This document shows, in pieces, positions 45,332 to 56,064 of a stretch of 64,000 nt of DNA (within the stretch, counting starts at the first letter, position 1; each line of letters begins with the position of its first letter). This stretch comes from Mesobaculum littorinae (GTDB lineage Bacteria; Pseudomonadota; Alphaproteobacteria; Rhodobacterales; Rhodobacteraceae). The position numbers and the translations under genes were made by a program. The DNA lies in contig NZ_RQXX01000004.1 in assembly GCF_004011175.1 (NCBI RefSeq), positions 124,001-188,000 on the forward strand. Reading direction: 5' to 3'. Under the pieces are notes generated by a model. That model had not been told where the DNA came from, made no database searches, and saw nothing but the letters and a program-made list of their open reading frames with translations.

Positions 45332-45360
45332 TTGAAGACCGGGCCCCGATCGACTAGATG
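45332..45360 (+). promoter_or_regulatory. Promoter of the SRP RNA gene
   Basis: TTGAAG (45332-45337), exactly 17 bases, then TAGATG (45355-45360), placing the start about 5-7 bases on, at the beginning of the RNA (45365). Spacing and position fit well, though the -10 is weak. Confidence 0.5.
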
Positions 45361-45364
45361 GGGC

Positions 45365-45463
45365 GGTGAGAGGTTGGCGCGGGCAAGCACCTCGCCAACC
45401 CGGTCAGGTCCGGAAGGAAGCAGCCGTAACGAGCCTCGCTTGGGTCGTTGTCAGCCTCTCACC
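45365..45463 (+). ncRNA. ffs: Signal recognition particle RNA, small bacterial type (4.5S)
   Basis: About 99 nucleotides. The ends ggtgagagg and cctctcacc pair perfectly, and the domain IV core reads ggtcaggtccggaaggaagc then agcc, with the GGAA tetraloop and symmetric loop that bind Ffh. The RNA with Ffh targets nascent membrane proteins to the inner membrane. Position just ahead of dnaX is common in alphaproteobacteria. Confidence 0.95.
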
Positions 45464-45599
45464 ATTTCCCTCATGCATATGCCAGCCAGCCTTCGCGACC
45501 CGCCAAGGCCGCCAGCCCCCCTGTTCGGGCGCGTCGGACAGCCTGCCGCGCGACACGAAATCGCTCGCCATCCCGCCCTTCCGCAGACTAGGCTGGGCC

Positions 45600-46004
45600 A
45601 TGGCCAAGGATACCGCCACTGCCGCCAAGTCGGGCGAGCACGCCGACAAGCAGGCGCTTGCCGAAGAGCGCACGGATTGGGCCGAGGACCGCACGATTCT
45701 CGCCAACGAAAGGACGTTCGCGGGATGGATGCGCACGGGAATGGGCGCGATCGCCATCGCCGTCGGCCTCCGCGCGATCTTCGGCCAAACCGCGATGGGC
45801 TATGCGCCCGCGCGCATCGCCGCGACGTTCTTCTGCCTCGTGGCGATCTATATCTTCTGGGCGGCCCGGCAAAAGGCCTGCGCCACCGTGGGCCGCCTGC
45901 GTGCCCACCAGGCCCGCCCGCTGCCGACGCGGTCGGTCACGATCATATCGACGGCGCTGTCGGTGGGCGCGGCCGGAACCGCCGGATTGCTGTGGCTGGT
46001 CTGA
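45600..46004 (+). CDS. DUF202 (YidH-like) membrane protein
   Basis: A 134-residue protein. RTILANERTFAGWMRTGMGA is the DUF202 signature; three hydrophobic segments follow (about 48-64, 72-90, 110-132), with a short charged N-terminus. Function of the family is unknown. The ATG at 45600 is chosen because it directly precedes AKDTATAAKSGE; the frame opens back through the SRP RNA and is not coding there. It stands between ffs and dnaX, perhaps as a single gene. Confidence 0.85.
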   Translation: MAKDTATAAKSGEHADKQALAEERTDWAEDRTILANERTFAGWMRTGMGAIAIAVGLRAIFGQTAMGYAPARIAATFFCLVAIYIFWAARQKACATVGRLRAHQARPLPTRSVTIISTALSVGAAGTAGLLWLV

Positions 46005-46134
46005 CCGGCCGGGCGACCGCGCGCTAAGGGCCGGGCCGCGCCGGGGACGGCTGGACCCCGCCGCCCCGTGCGCCTACCTTGGGCGCGACCGCCATTCGCC
46101 CCACCTGCACCGCAGCAAAGACCGCAAGGCCCCC

Positions 46135-47919
46135 ATGTCCGACGATGCCCCCGCCTATCAGGTGCTCGCCCGCAAGTACCGCCCCGAGACCTTTGCCGAT
46201 CTCGTGGGTCAGCAGGCGATGGTCCGCACGCTGAAGAACGCGTTCGAAAGCGACCGCATCGCGCAGGCCTTCATCATGACGGGCATCCGCGGCACCGGGA
46301 AGACGACAACCGCCCGCATCATCGCAAAGGGGCTGAACTGCGTGGGCCCCGATGGCAACGGCGGCCCGACCACGACCCCCTGCGGGGTCTGCGAACCCTG
46401 CCGCCGGATCTCGGAAGGCCGGTTCATCGACGTGCTCGAAATCGACGCGGCATCGTCGACCGGCGTCGATTCGATCCGCGAGATCAACCGAATGGCCGAG
46501 GGCCGCCCGGCGCAGGGCCGGTTCAAGGTCTTCATCATCGACGAGGTGCACATGCTGTCCACCTCAGCCTTCAACGCGATGCTGAAGACGCTCGAGGAAC
46601 CGCGCCCGCACACCAAGTTCATCCTCGCCACGACCGAGATCCGCAAGGTCCCCGTCACCGTCCTGTCGCGCTGCCAGCGCTTCGACCTGCGCCGGATCGA
46701 GCCCGAGGAGATGCTGGCCATGCTGCGCCGCATCGCCGGGGCCGAGGGCGCCGAGATTACCGACGAGGCGCTGATGCTGATCACCCGCGCCGCCGAAGGT
46801 TCGGCGCGCGACGCGCAGTCGCTGCTCGACCAGGCGATCAGCCATGGCGCTGGGGAAACCACCGCCGAACAGGTGCGCGCGATGCTGGGCCTGGCCGATC
46901 GCGGCCGCGTCCTGGACCTTTTCGACATGGTCATGGCGGGCGACGCGCCCGGAGCGCTGACCGAGCTTTCCAGCCAGTATGCCGAGGGCGCCGACCCGAT
47001 GGCGGTGCTGCGCGACCTGGCCGAGATCACGCACTGGATCTCGGTCATCAAGATCACGCCCGACGCGGCCGAGGATCCGACGGTCGGCCCCGACGAACGC
47101 GCCCGCGGCCTGTCGATGGCCGAAAAGCTGCCGATGCGGGTGATGACGCGGATGTGGCAGATGCTGCTGAAATCGCTTGAGGAAGTGGCAGGCGCCCCCA
47201 ACGCGATGATGGCAGCCGAGATGGCGATCATCCGCCTGACCCATGTGGCCGACCTGCCCACCCCGGGCGATCTGGTGCGCAAGCTGCAGGACAGCCCCCG
47301 CCCCGAGGCGCCCGCGCCACAGGGCGGCCCGGGCCCGCAGGGCGCGGGGTCCGGTGGTGGTGGCGGGGGCGGTGGCAGCGGGGCCGGCCATGCGGGCACC
47401 GCGCAGGGCTATGTCAGCCGATCCGCTCCGCAGGGCCCCTCGGGCGCGGCCACCGCGCAGGCACAGGCGCCCGACGCGGGCCTTGCCCGGTTCCACAGCT
47501 TCCCCGCGGTGGTCGAACTGATCCGCGCCAACCGCGACGCCAAGCTTCTGATCGAGGTCGAGACCTGCGTGCGTCTTGCCGCCTATGCGCCCGGCCGGAT
47601 CGAGTTCGAGCCGACCGAGGATGCCCCCCGCGACCTCGCCGCCCGGCTGGCGCAGCGACTGCAGATGTGGACCGGCGTCCGCTGGGCGGTGTCGGTCGTG
47701 GGCCGCGGCGGCGCCAAGACTATCGCCGAAGAGCGCGACGCCGAAGAGCTGGCCATGCGCGCCGAGGCCGAGCGGCACCCGCTGGTGCAGGCGGCGCTGT
47801 CGGCTTTTCCCGGCGCGAAGATCCGCGAGATCCGCACCGCCCAGGAGATCGAGGCCGAGGCGGCGGCAGAGGCCCTGCCCGAGGTCGATGAGGAATGGGA
47901 TCCGTTCGAAGAGGATTGA
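46135..47919 (+). CDS. dnaX: DNA polymerase III subunits gamma/tau
   Basis: A 594-residue clamp-loader ATPase. [17 protein letters not shown] opens the AAA domain; Walker A is [11 protein letters not shown] (about 50-60), a zinc-binding Cys cluster (C-x-GPDGNG..CGVCEPC) follows, then [10 protein letters not shown] and the SRC motif [11 protein letters not shown]. The C-terminal part has a Gly/Pro linker with eight glycines in a row (about residue 407-414) and a tau-like tail. It loads the beta clamp and ties polymerase to helicase. The ATG at 46135 has AAGG upstream. It is followed by ybaB and recR. Confidence 0.96.
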   Translation: MSDDAPAYQVLARKYRPETFADLVGQQAMVRTLKNAFESDRIAQAFIMTGIRGTGKTTTARIIAKGLNCVGPDGNGGPTTTPCGVCEPCRRISEGRFIDVLEIDAASSTGVDSIREINRMAEGRPAQGRFKVFIIDEVHMLSTSAFNAMLKTLEEPRPHTKFILATTEIRKVPVTVLSRCQRFDLRRIEPEEMLAMLRRIAGAEGAEITDEALMLITRAAEGSARDAQSLLDQAISHGAGETTAEQVRAMLGLADRGRVLDLFDMVMAGDAPGALTELSSQYAEGADPMAVLRDLAEITHWISVIKITPDAAEDPTVGPDERARGLSMAEKLPMRVMTRMWQMLLKSLEEVAGAPNAMMAAEMAIIRLTHVADLPTPGDLVRKLQDSPRPEAPAPQGGPGPQGAGSGGGGGGGGSGAGHAGTAQGYVSRSAPQGPSGAATAQAQAPDAGLARFHSFPAVVELIRANRDAKLLIEVETCVRLAAYAPGRIEFEPTEDAPRDLAARLAQRLQMWTGVRWAVSVVGRGGAKTIAEERDAEELAMRAEAERHPLVQAALSAFPGAKIREIRTAQEIEAEAAAEALPEVDEEWDPFEED

Positions 47920-47975
47920 ACACCCCCCGCAGGCACGCCACATGGGGGCAAACGAGGTTTCAGGGAGACGACGCG

Positions 47976-48320
47976 ATGTTCAAGGGATTGGGCGGGCTCG
48001 GCGATATGGGCAAGATGATGAAGGCGGCCCAGGAGATGCAGGGCAAGATGGCCGAGATGCAGGAAGAGCTGGAGCGGATCACCGTCACCGGCGAGTCCGG
48101 CACCGGCCTCGTCAAGGCGACGGCCACGGCCAAGGGCGAGCTGACCGCGCTCGACATCGATCCGTCGATCTTCAATCCAGACGAGAAGGAAGTGGTCGAG
48201 GATCTGATCCTCGCCGCGATCAAGGACGCCCAGCAAAAGGCCCAGACCCGAAGCCAGGAAGAGATGGCCAAGGTCACCGACGGGCTTGGCCTGCCGCCCG
48301 GCATGAAGATGCCGTTCTGA
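47976..48320 (+). CDS. YbaB/EbfC nucleoid-associated protein
   Basis: A 114-residue YbaB family protein: [20 protein letters not shown] is the amphipathic start, and [20 protein letters not shown] leads into the DNA-binding strands; it ends [12 protein letters not shown]. It forms dimers that bind DNA and affect nucleoid structure. The ATG at 47976 follows AGGGAG eight bases away. dnaX-ybaB-recR is a widely conserved order; recR begins 5 bases after its stop. Confidence 0.94.
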   Translation: MFKGLGGLGDMGKMMKAAQEMQGKMAEMQEELERITVTGESGTGLVKATATAKGELTALDIDPSIFNPDEKEVVEDLILAAIKDAQQKAQTRSQEEMAKVTDGLGLPPGMKMPF

Positions 48321-48325
48321 GGCCT

Positions 48326-48949
48326 ATGGACGACCGCCCCGGCGCCCCCCGCCAGAACGCCTCGGAAGAGATCGAGGCGCTTATCACGCTGATGGCGAAG
48401 CTGCCGGGCCTTGGGCCCCGGTCGGCGCGGCGTGCCGTGCTGCACCTTGTCAAGAAGCGCGCGCTGCTGATGACGCCGCTGGCCGACGCGATGCACAACG
48501 TGGCGGCCAGTGCGCGCGAATGCCTTGTCTGCGGCAACATCTCGGGCGCCGAGGTCTGCCATATCTGCCGCAACGAAAAGCGCGCGACCGGCGAAATCTG
48601 CGTGGTCGAAGACGTCGCGGACCTGTGGGCCATGGAACGCGCGCAGGTCTTCGGCGGGCGCTATCACGTTCTGGGCGGCACCCTGTCCGCGCTGGATTCG
48701 ATCGGGCCCGAGGATCTGCGCATCCCCAAGCTGGTGCAGCGCGTCGCGGACGAGGGGGTGAGCGAGGTGATCCTTGCCCTTGGCGCCACCGTCGACGGCC
48801 AGACCACGGCGCATTACATCGCCGATGCGCTGGAGGGGACCGGCGCGCGCCTGACTTCGCTGGCACAGGGCGTGCCCATCGGCGGCGAGCTCGATTACCT
48901 CGACGATGGCACCATCACCGCCGCCCTGCGCGCCCGCCGCAGCTTCTAG
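48326..48949 (+). CDS. recR: Recombination protein RecR
   Basis: A 207-residue Rec[19 protein letters not shown] is the helix-hairpin-helix, [16 protein letters not shown] is the four-Cys zinc finger, and [12 protein letters not shown] followed by [14 protein letters not shown] and [15 protein letters not shown] form the Toprim domain. RecR works with RecO/RecF in gap repair. The ATG at 48326 is five bases from the ybaB stop, with GAGG inside that gene's end. It converges on parC across about 290 bases without a gene. Confidence 0.95.
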   Translation: MDDRPGAPRQNASEEIEALITLMAKLPGLGPRSARRAVLHLVKKRALLMTPLADAMHNVAASARECLVCGNISGAEVCHICRNEKRATGEICVVEDVADLWAMERAQVFGGRYHVLGGTLSALDSIGPEDLRIPKLVQRVADEGVSEVILALGATVDGQTTAHYIADALEGTGARLTSLAQGVPIGGELDYLDDGTITAALRARRSF

Positions 48950-49198
48950 GGCCGTATCCCGCGAGAGCGCGGAACCGGCACTTCGGTGTGCATTCCGCCC
49001 CAGAAGTCCGGCGCGACCCGCGTGAAAAGTCGTGTCCCGAGTCATCATCGATGACCACGCCCCGACCTGTCCGCACCGTTCCGGGGGCATCGCCCTGCAC
49101 CCGGGCGCGGCACTCTCGGCCCGGAAAACGAACGGCGGGCAGCCTTGCGCAGGCGGACGCGGCGGAGGCCCTCAGGCGCGGCCCGGAAGCTACCGAAC

Positions 49199-49231
49199 AG
49201 AAAGGGCGGCGCAGGGCAACGCCGCGCCGCC
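49199..49231 (-). terminator. Terminator of parC
   Basis: On the minus strand GGCGGCGC, an 11-base loop and GCGCCGCC, then CCTTTCTG. It starts 9 bases after the parC stop. The remaining bases to recR (48950-49198) show nothing recognisable. Confidence 0.6.
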
Positions 49232-49239
49232 GACCTTGC

Positions 49240-51621
49240 TCAGGTAAAACGATTGTCGCGCGGGAAGCCGCGCGGCGCCATGCGGCCGGCGCTGGCGCGC
49301 TTTGCAATCCATTCGTCCAGCACGGGTTCGCGCCGGGTCCGGCCACCGGCATCCTGCCACGACAGGCCGTCGGCCAGCGCGAAGGTGATCGCGTCGGACA
49401 GGCCGCCATCCTTGTATTTCTGCAGCCGCACGCCCTTGCCGCGCGTCATCTCGGGCAGCTCGGACAACGGGAAGACCAGCATCTTGCGGTTCTCGCCCAC
49501 CACCGCGACATGGTCGCCCGTAACTGCGGTGCAGATCTTGGCGCGCACCTCGTCGCCGCGCACGTTCAGGACCTGCCGCCCCGCGCGGGTCTGCGCCGCG
49601 ATCTCGGCCTCAGGCACGATGAACCCGTCCCCCGCCGAGGATGCCACCAGCAGCTTGCGGGTCTTGTCGTGGGTGAAGATCGTGACGATGTCGGCTTCGT
49701 TCGGCAGATCGACCATCAGCCGCACCGGCTCGCCCATGCTGCGCCCGCCCGGCAGGTTCGCCGCCGACAGGGTGTAGAACCGCCCGTTGGTGCCCATGAC
49801 CAGCAGCCGGTCGGTGGTTTCGGCATGGAAGATGAAGCGCGGGCCGTCGCCGTCCTTGAACTTCAGCTCGCCATCCAGCGCGATATGGCCCTTCATCGCC
49901 CGGATCCAGCCCATCTTCGAGCAGACGACCGTGATCGGTTCGCGATCGATCATCGCCTCGATCGGCACCTCCTCGACCACGCCCGCCTCGGCAAGCTGGG
50001 TCAGGCGCTGACCGCGCGGCGTGTCGCGTCCGAACTGCTTGCGCACCTCGCGCAGTTCCTCGCCGATACGGACCCATTGCAGCTCTTCCGAGCCGAGGAG
50101 TTCCTCGATCCCCGCGCGCTCGTCCATCAGCGCGTCGCGTTCGCGCCGCAACTCGATCTCTTCGAGACGGCGCAGGCTGCGCAGCCGCATGTTGAGAATG
50201 GCCTCGACCTGCACGTCCGACAGATCGCGGCCCGGGAAACGCTTGGGCGCCTCTTCGCCCGCGGCCGGGTCGGGCTGCGTGACCAGCGTGTCGGGCGCGA
50301 CGCCCGCCAGGGGCGAACGATACTCGGCCTCGGTCATCGCGCGCGGGATGCCCGCCTGGTGCGCGGTCGACCAGTCCTCGTACATCAGCGCGGTCTTTGG
50401 ATCGTTGTCGTAGCGGATGATGTCGATCACCCGGTCGAGGTTGAGGAAGGCGAGGATGAAGCCGCCCAGCACCTCGAGCCGCCGGTCGATCTTGGCCAGC
50501 CGGTGGCGCGACCGGCGCTGCAGCACGTCGCGGCGGTGATCCAGAAACGCGCGCAGAACCTCCTTCAGCGAACAGACCTTGGGCGTGCGCCCGTCGATCA
50601 AAACGTTCATGTTGAGCGAGAACCGCACCTCGAGATCCGAGTTGCGGTAAAGCATGTTCATCAGCACGTCCGGGTCGACGCTGCGCGACCGCGGTTCGAG
50701 GATCATCCGCACGTCGTCGGCGCTTTCATCCCGGATGTCGGCGAGGATCGGCACCTTCTTGGTCTGGATCAGCTCGGCGATGCGTTCGACCAGCTTCGAC
50801 TTCTGCACCTGGAACGGAATTTCGGTGATGACGATCTGCCATTGCCCGCGGCCCAGGTCCTCCTTCTCCCACCGGCAGCGCAGACGGAAGGCGCCGCGCC
50901 CGGTCCGGTAGGTCTCGGCGATCGATTCGGGCGGCTCGACCAGCACGCCGCCGGTGGGGAAATCGGGCCCCTTCACGTAATTCAGAAGCGTGTCGTCGCG
51001 CGCATCCGGCGTCTTGATCAGGTGCAGGCAGGCACCGACCAGCTCGTCGATGTTGTGCGGCGGGATATTGGTGGCCATGCCCACCGCGATCCCGCTCGAC
51101 CCGTTGGCCAGCAGGTTCGGGAAGGCGGCGGGCAGCACCACGGGTTCGCTGAGCGTGCCGTCGTAATTTTCGCGGTAATCCACCGCGTCCTCGGCCAGCC
51201 CTTCCAGCAGCGCCTCGGCCGCGGCGGTCATCCGCGCTTCGGTATAGCGCGAGGCGGCCGGGTTATCGCCGTCGATGTTGCCGAAGTTGCCCTGCCCGTC
51301 GACCAGCGGGTAGCGGACGTTGAAATCCTGCGCCAGCCGCGCCATCGCGTCGTAGATCGCGGCGTCGCCGTGCGGGTGGTAGTTCCCCATCACGTCACCG
51401 GCGATCTTGGCCGATTTCCTGAACCCTCCGGTGGAACCCAGTCGCAATTCGCGCATTGCATAAAGGATTCGACGATGCACGGGCTTCAGACCGTCGCGGG
51501 CGTCGGGAAGCGCGCGATGCATGATCGTGCTAAGCGCATACTGAAGATAGCGCTCGCCAATGGCGCGACGAAGAGGTTCGGACAGGTCGCTGGAGATTGG
51601 GCCGGAATCTGTGTCGCTCAT
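49240..51621 (-). CDS. parC: DNA topoisomerase IV subunit A
   Basis: A 793-residue type IIA topoisomerase subunit. [17 protein letters not shown] and the catalytic Tyr 126 in [10 protein letters not shown] are clear; the quinolone region reads [16 protein letters not shown] coiled coil (about 440-500) with [20 protein letters not shown] and a divergent C-terminal propeller follow, without the GyrA box, so ParC rather than GyrA. It decatenates daughter chromosomes with ParE (not here). The start ATG at 51621 lies divergent from the SH3 gene. Confidence 0.95.
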   Translation of the reverse strand: MSDTDSGPISSDLSEPLRRAIGERYLQYALSTIMHRALPDARDGLKPVHRRILYAMRELRLGSTGGFRKSAKIAGDVMGNYHPHGDAAIYDAMARLAQDFNVRYPLVDGQGNFGNIDGDNPAASRYTEARMTAAAEALLEGLAEDAVDYRENYDGTLSEPVVLPAAFPNLLANGSSGIAVGMATNIPPHNIDELVGACLHLIKTPDARDDTLLNYVKGPDFPTGGVLVEPPESIAETYRTGRGAFRLRCRWEKEDLGRGQWQIVITEIPFQVQKSKLVERIAELIQTKKVPILADIRDESADDVRMILEPRSRSVDPDVLMNMLYRNSDLEVRFSLNMNVLIDGRTPKVCSLKEVLRAFLDHRRDVLQRRSRHRLAKIDRRLEVLGGFILAFLNLDRVIDIIRYDNDPKTALMYEDWSTAHQAGIPRAMTEAEYRSPLAGVAPDTLVTQPDPAAGEEAPKRFPGRDLSDVQVEAILNMRLRSLRRLEEIELRRERDALMDERAGIEELLGSEELQWVRIGEELREVRKQFGRDTPRGQRLTQLAEAGVVEEVPIEAMIDREPITVVCSKMGWIRAMKGHIALDGELKFKDGDGPRFIFHAETTDRLLVMGTNGRFYTLSAANLPGGRSMGEPVRLMVDLPNEADIVTIFTHDKTRKLLVASSAGDGFIVPEAEIAAQTRAGRQVLNVRGDEVRAKICTAVTGDHVAVVGENRKMLVFPLSELPEMTRGKGVRLQKYKDGGLSDAITFALADGLSWQDAGGRTRREPVLDEWIAKRASAGRMAPRGFPRDNRFT

Positions 51622-51746
51622 ACCGGTTGGATAGCCGCCGGGATCGTTGGCGTAAAGCGGTGGGATAGGAACAGGCGGACGACGGTCCGTGGCGTCATCG
51701 CGGCGCCGCGCCGTTCGAACTGTGCCAAGTGACGAGGGAACGAGAC

Positions 51747-52268
51747 ATGATCCGGCTGACGGCTATGCTGATTGCGGGACTTTACATCACCATGGCCGTG
51801 GCAGGCGGGGACCGCCCCGTCGACGTCGCCGGGGTCGAGGTGACGCGGGGCGGCGACATCGGCGGTGGCCTTCTGGGTGCCGCCAACGCGTCCGAGGTCG
51901 ATCCGGCCACCGGCGAGCCCAAGCAAGACCGCCTGGCAATCGACGATTACGATGGCGCCGTCGCGCGGGCCATCGCCGCATCTCAAAGCTATGAGCGCCC
52001 TGCCCCGGCCCGGGTCGCCGTTGTCGAACCCGCCTCCGCGGCTCCGACGCAGGCCGAAGCTGCGGCCGCAAAGGATCTGTGGTACGTGAGCGGCAGCAAC
52101 GTGAACCTGCGTTCCGGCCCTTCGACCAGCAATCCGGTCGTCGGCAGAGCGGCCGAGGGTGACAGGGCCGAGATGCTGGAACAAGAGGGCGGCTGGTACC
52201 GCATCCGCCTGGAAACCGGCAAGACCGCGTATATCTACGGTAAGTTCCTCGATAGTCGTCAGGGCTGA
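51747..52268 (+). CDS. SH3 domain-containing exported protein
   Basis: A 173-residue protein: a short hydrophobic start (residues 3-19, probable signal peptide), an Ala/Pro linker, and a C-terminal bacterial SH3 domain (about 112-170) with [20 protein letters not shown] and [20 protein letters not shown]. Such domains bind peptidoglycan or metal-linked peptides, so a cell-wall location is likely. The ATG at 51747 has AGGGA seven bases upstream. A terminator follows. Confidence 0.85.
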   Translation: MIRLTAMLIAGLYITMAVAGGDRPVDVAGVEVTRGGDIGGGLLGAANASEVDPATGEPKQDRLAIDDYDGAVARAIAASQSYERPAPARVAVVEPASAAPTQAEAAAAKDLWYVSGSNVNLRSGPSTSNPVVGRAAEGDRAEMLEQEGGWYRIRLETGKTAYIYGKFLDSRQG

Positions 52269-52303
52269 TCCGGCTCGGGCACCCGAGAATCGAATGAACG
52301 ACG

Positions 52304-52329
52304 GGGCCGCCTGTAACGGGCGGCCCTTT
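52304..52329 (+). terminator. Hairpin terminator of the SH3 gene
   Basis: Stem gggccgcc / ggcggccc, loop tgtaacg, then ttt, 35 bases after the stop. Confidence 0.72.
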
Positions 52330-52372
52330 CGGCATGAAAAGCATGGCACAGGGCCGCGGACAGGGGTGCGGT

Positions 52373-53203
52373 ATGGCGCGCAGAAGCATTCTGATCACCG
52401 GGTGTTCCAGCGGGATCGGCCGCGACGCCGCGCTGGGTCTGTCGCGTAACGGGTGGCGCGTCTTCGCCACCTGCCGAAACCCCGAGGACTGCGCGGGCCT
52501 CGCGGCGGAAGGTCTTGAGAGTTTCCCGCTGGACTATGCCGATCCCGCCTCGATCGAGGCGGCGCTGGCGCGGGTGATCGACGCCACCGGCGGCACGCTC
52601 GACGCGCTGTACAACAATGGTGCCTACGCGATCCCGGGCGCGGTCGAGGATCTGCCGCGCGATGCGCTGCGGTCCATCTTCGAATCGAACCTGTTCGGCT
52701 GGCATGACCTGACTCGCCGCGTGATCCCCGTGATGCGGGCACAGGGGCACGGGCGCATCCTGAATTGCTCGTCGGTGCTGGGCTACGTCTCGACCCCGTG
52801 GCGCGGCGCGTACTCCGCGACGAAATTCGCGCTGGAAGGACTGACAGACGCGCTGCGGCTGGAAATGCGGGACACGCCGATAAAGGTCATCCTGATCCAG
52901 CCGGGCCCCATCGGCACGGCGTTCCGGCAGAACGCCATCAAGCAGTTCGAACGCTGGATCGACTGGGAGGGGTCGGCCCGGGCCGAGCAATACCGCAATT
53001 CGCTCCTCAAACGGCTCTACGGCACAGATACCGGCGACCGCTTCGAATTGCCGCCCGAGGCGGTGACGGCGGTGATTTCCCGTGCGCTCGACCACCCGCG
53101 CCCCCGCGCGCGCTACCGCGTGACGGTCCCGGCCAAGGGTGCCGGCCTCCTGCGCCGCGCCCTGCCCGACCCGCTGCTGGACCGGGTTCTGTCACGCAGC
53201 TAG
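52373..53203 (+). CDS. SDR family oxidoreductase
   Basis: A 276-residue classical SDR: LITGCSSGIGRDAA, LYNNGAYAIPG (NNG), LNCSSVLG (Ser) and AYSATKFALEG (YxxxK) are complete. TGCSSGIG and LRLEMRDTPIKVILIQPGPI are of the retinol/hydroxysteroid-dehydrogenase-like group; the substrate is unknown. The ATG at 52373 has AGGGG six bases upstream, while an upstream ATG at 52334 lacks one and would overlap the terminator. The 183 bases after it up to 53387 hold nothing I recognise. Confidence 0.88.
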   Translation: MARRSILITGCSSGIGRDAALGLSRNGWRVFATCRNPEDCAGLAAEGLESFPLDYADPASIEAALARVIDATGGTLDALYNNGAYAIPGAVEDLPRDALRSIFESNLFGWHDLTRRVIPVMRAQGHGRILNCSSVLGYVSTPWRGAYSATKFALEGLTDALRLEMRDTPIKVILIQPGPIGTAFRQNAIKQFERWIDWEGSARAEQYRNSLLKRLYGTDTGDRFELPPEAVTAVISRALDHPRPRARYRVTVPAKGAGLLRRALPDPLLDRVLSRS

Positions 53204-53386
53204 CAACCGGGCCACAGGCAGCGATCCGCCGCCACCGCGCCCTGCGAAGACACGCGCCCTCCGAAGACACCTGCATTTCTGCCGTCGACGCCTGGCCCAG
53301 CCGGGGCGCGCAGCGGGACGATCCGCCACGGTCGCCAAAGCCCGCGAACCGGGCTATGTCAGGCCGGAACAGGAACGGAGGTTCGC

Positions 53387-53596
53387 ATGGGCAAGGATCC
53401 CCTCTTCATCGTCGCCGCCATCGCGGTGATCGGGGTGCTGTGCATCCTGATGGTCGGCATCGGCGGCTTCGCCAAGGGCGGTGAGTTCAACAGGCGCCAC
53501 GCCAACCGGATCATGCGGCTGCGCATCATCGCGCAGGCTGTTGCCGTCGGGCTGATCCTGCTTTTCGTCTTTGTCCGCAGCCTCGGGGGAAGCTGA
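53387..53596 (+). CDS. Twin transmembrane helix small protein
   Basis: A 69-residue membrane protein of two helices (about 6-26 and 46-64) joined by the basic loop GGEFNRRHANRIMRLR, the pattern of the HIG1-like/DUF2909-type small proteins in Rhodobacteraceae. HIG1 relatives stabilise cytochrome oxidase complexes, but that role is not shown here. GGAGG lies five bases before the ATG. The next gene begins one base after its stop, so they share a transcript. Confidence 0.82.
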   Translation: MGKDPLFIVAAIAVIGVLCILMVGIGGFAKGGEFNRRHANRIMRLRIIAQAVAVGLILLFVFVRSLGGS

Positions 53597-53597
53597 G

Positions 53598-54170
53598 ATG
53601 GTCGTCCTGAACCGCATCTACACCCGCACCGGCGACAGCGGAGAGACCGCGCTGGGCAACGGTACGCGGGTGCGCAAGGATTCCCTGCGGGTCGAGGCCT
53701 ACGGCACGGTCGACGAGCTGAACGCGACGCTGGGCATGGCCCGGCAGCACGCAGCCGACGACGGCGACGCCCGGCTGGCGGCGATCCAGAACGACCTGTT
53801 CGACCTGGGCGCAGATCTCTGCCGCCCGGCCCGCGAAGGCGAAGAGACAGAAGACCATCCGCCGCTGCGCATGTCCGACGCCCAGACCGGTCGGCTGGAA
53901 TCCGAGATCGACGCGATGAACGCCAATCTCGAACCGCTGCGCAGCTTTGTCCTGCCTGGCGGGTCGGCGCTGGCCGCGCACCTGCACCTGGCCCGCACGG
54001 TCGCGCGGCGGGCCGAGCGCCTGACCGTGGCGCTGGCCAATGAAGAGCCCGTGACCGAGGCCGCGATCCGCTACCTCAACCGCCTGTCGGACTGGCTGTT
54101 CGTGGCCGCGCGCATGGCCAATGACGGTGGCCGCGACGACGTGCTCTGGACCCCCGGCGCCAACCGCTAG
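53598..54170 (+). CDS. Cob(I)alamin adenosyltransferase, PduO type
   Basis: A 190-residue PduO-type adenosyltransferase. NRIYTRTGDSGETALGNG is the ATP-binding N-terminus; VEAYGTVDELNATLG, FVLPGGS and the helix ARTVARRAERLTVAL complete the signature, with RYLNRLSDWLFVAARM at the end. It makes adenosylcobalamin from cob(I)alamin and ATP. The ATG at 53598 is one base after the preceding stop; the frame extends further back without need. etfB follows after 171 bases. Confidence 0.93.
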   Translation: MVVLNRIYTRTGDSGETALGNGTRVRKDSLRVEAYGTVDELNATLGMARQHAADDGDARLAAIQNDLFDLGADLCRPAREGEETEDHPPLRMSDAQTGRLESEIDAMNANLEPLRSFVLPGGSALAAHLHLARTVARRAERLTVALANEEPVTEAAIRYLNRLSDWLFVAARMANDGGRDDVLWTPGANR

Positions 54171-54341
54171 ACTGGTCGGCCAGGCGTGCCCCGGCGCCCG
54201 TCCGACGCGACGTTTTCGGGGCGCGCGACGGGTTCGGGCCCGCATTCGTCGCAAGCGTCTTGTTGACCGGCGCAGAGGCGGTTTAGGTTCCGCTGCGACA
54301 CGGGCCCGCTCCGGCCCGGTGCAGGAAAGGGAGAGCTGCGG

Positions 54342-55100
54342 ATGAAAATCCTCGTGCCCGTGAAGCGGGTGATCGACTACAACGTGAAGGTCCGGGTGAA
54401 ATCGGACGGCTCGGGCGTCGATCTGGCCAACGTCAAGATGTCGATGAACCCCTTCGACGAAATCGCCGTCGAAGAGGCCATCCGCCTCAAGGAAAAGGGC
54501 ACAGCGGACGAGGTCATCGCCGTGTCGATCGGCGTGAAGCAGGCGCAGGAAACCCTGCGCACCGCGCTGGCGATGGGCGCCGACAGGGCGATCCTGGTGG
54601 TTGCCGCCGACGACGTGCACCAGGATATCGAACCCCTCGCCGTCGCCAAGATCCTGAAGGCCGTGATCGACGAGGAACAGCCGGGCCTCGTGCTTTGCGG
54701 CAAGCAGGCCATCGACAACGACATGAACGCCACCGGCCAGATGCTGGCCGCGCTTTTGGGCTGGAGCCAGGCCACCTTTGCCAGCAAGCTCGAGATCGAG
54801 GGCGAGGCCGCCAAGGTCACCCGCGAAGTCGACGGCGGGCTGCAGACGATCGAGGTCAAGATGCCCGCCATCGTGTCGGTCGATTTGCGCCTGAACGAGC
54901 CGCGCTACGCGTCGCTGCCCAACATCATGAAGGCCAAGAAGAAGCCGCTGGACGAAAAGACCGCCGCCGATGTCGGTGTCGACGTCGCGCCGCGGCTCGA
55001 AGTGGTGAAGACGACCGAACCGGCCGAACGTCAGGCCGGACAGATTGTGGGGTCGGTTGACGAACTCGTCACGCAACTCAAAGAAAAGGGGCTGGTCTGA
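54342..55100 (+). CDS. etfB: Electron transfer flavoprotein subunit beta
   Basis: A 252-residue EtfB of normal length. [20 protein letters not shown] is the conserved start; [18 protein letters not shown] and [20 protein letters not shown] form the AMP-binding fold, and [20 protein letters not shown] the family signature. With EtfA it shuttles electrons from acyl-CoA dehydrogenases to ETF-ubiquinone oxidoreductase. AGGGAGA lies upstream. Its stop overlaps the etfA start by one base. Confidence 0.97.
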   Translation: MKILVPVKRVIDYNVKVRVKSDGSGVDLANVKMSMNPFDEIAVEEAIRLKEKGTADEVIAVSIGVKQAQETLRTALAMGADRAILVVAADDVHQDIEPLAVAKILKAVIDEEQPGLVLCGKQAIDNDMNATGQMLAALLGWSQATFASKLEIEGEAAKVTREVDGGLQTIEVKMPAIVSVDLRLNEPRYASLPNIMKAKKKPLDEKTAADVGVDVAPRLEVVKTTEPAERQAGQIVGSVDELVTQLKEKGLV

Positions 55101-56026
55101 TGGCTGTTCTGATGCTGGCCGAGGTCACCGACGGCGCCCTCGCCATGGATGCCACCGCCAAGGCCGTAGCCGCCGCGAAACCGCTGGGCGACATCACGCT
55201 TCTGTGCTGCGGCGAGACGGCGAAGGACGCCGCAGCCCAGGCCGCGACTATCGACGGCGTGGCCAAGGTGCTGGTCGCGGAAGATGCGCTTTACGGTCAC
55301 CGCCTCGCCGAGCCCACCGCGGCACTTCTGGTGAGCCTTGCGGGCGATTACGACCATATCGCGGCGCCCGCCACCACGGATGCCAAGAACATCCTGCCCC
55401 GTGTCGCGGCGCTTCTGGATGTGATGGTGATCTCGGACGTGTCGGGCGTGATCGACGCCGACACCTTCGAGCGCCCCGTTTATGCCGGCAACGCCGTGCA
55501 GACGGTGAAATCGAAGGACGCCAAGAAAGTCCTGACGATCCGCACCTCGTCCTTCGACGCCGCCGCTACGGGCGGGCAGGCTCCGGTCGAGGATGTCGCG
55601 ACCGGCGAAGATCCCGGCCTGTCGTCCTGGGTCGAGGACAAGGTCGCCGAAAGCGATCGGCCGGACCTAACGAGCGCCAGCATCGTCGTCTCGGGCGGCC
55701 GCGGCATCGGTTCGGAAGAGAATTTCCAGCTGATCGAGAAACTGGCCGACAAGCTGGGCGCCGCGGTGGGCGCGTCGCGCGCGGCGGTGGATTCCGGCTA
55801 CGCCCCGAACGACTGGCAGGTGGGCCAGACCGGCAAGGTGGTGGCGCCCGACCTTTATATCGCCGTCGGCATCTCGGGCGCGATCCAGCACCTTGCGGGG
55901 ATGAAGGACAGCAAGGTGATCGTCGCGATCAACAAGGACGAGGAGGCGCCGATCTTCCAGGTGGCCGACCTTGGGCTTGTGGGCGACCTGTTCGAGCTGC
56001 TGCCGGACCTGACCGAAAAGCTGTGA
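55100..56026 (+). CDS. etfA: Electron transfer flavoprotein subunit alpha
   Basis: A 308-residue EtfA. The N-terminal domain starts [20 protein letters not shown]; the C-terminal FAD domain has [52 protein letters not shown] and [14 protein letters not shown]. It holds the FAD of the heterodimer. It is coupled to etfB through a 1-base stop/start overlap. Two hairpins and a partial copy of the intergenic repeat lie downstream. Confidence 0.97.
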   Translation: MAVLMLAEVTDGALAMDATAKAVAAAKPLGDITLLCCGETAKDAAAQAATIDGVAKVLVAEDALYGHRLAEPTAALLVSLAGDYDHIAAPATTDAKNILPRVAALLDVMVISDVSGVIDADTFERPVYAGNAVQTVKSKDAKKVLTIRTSSFDAAATGGQAPVEDVATGEDPGLSSWVEDKVAESDRPDLTSASIVVSGGRGIGSEENFQLIEKLADKLGAAVGASRAAVDSGYAPNDWQVGQTGKVVAPDLYIAVGISGAIQHLAGMKDSKVIVAINKDEEAPIFQVADLGLVGDLFELLPDLTEKL

Positions 56027-56064
56027 CGGACGGCCGCGGGGGTTTCACACCCCCGCACCCCCGT

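Noticed and set aside
48520-51732. 1070-codon open frame antisense to parC
   Set aside because: parC is unmistakable on the minus strand; the plus frame shows no family, and also overlaps recR.
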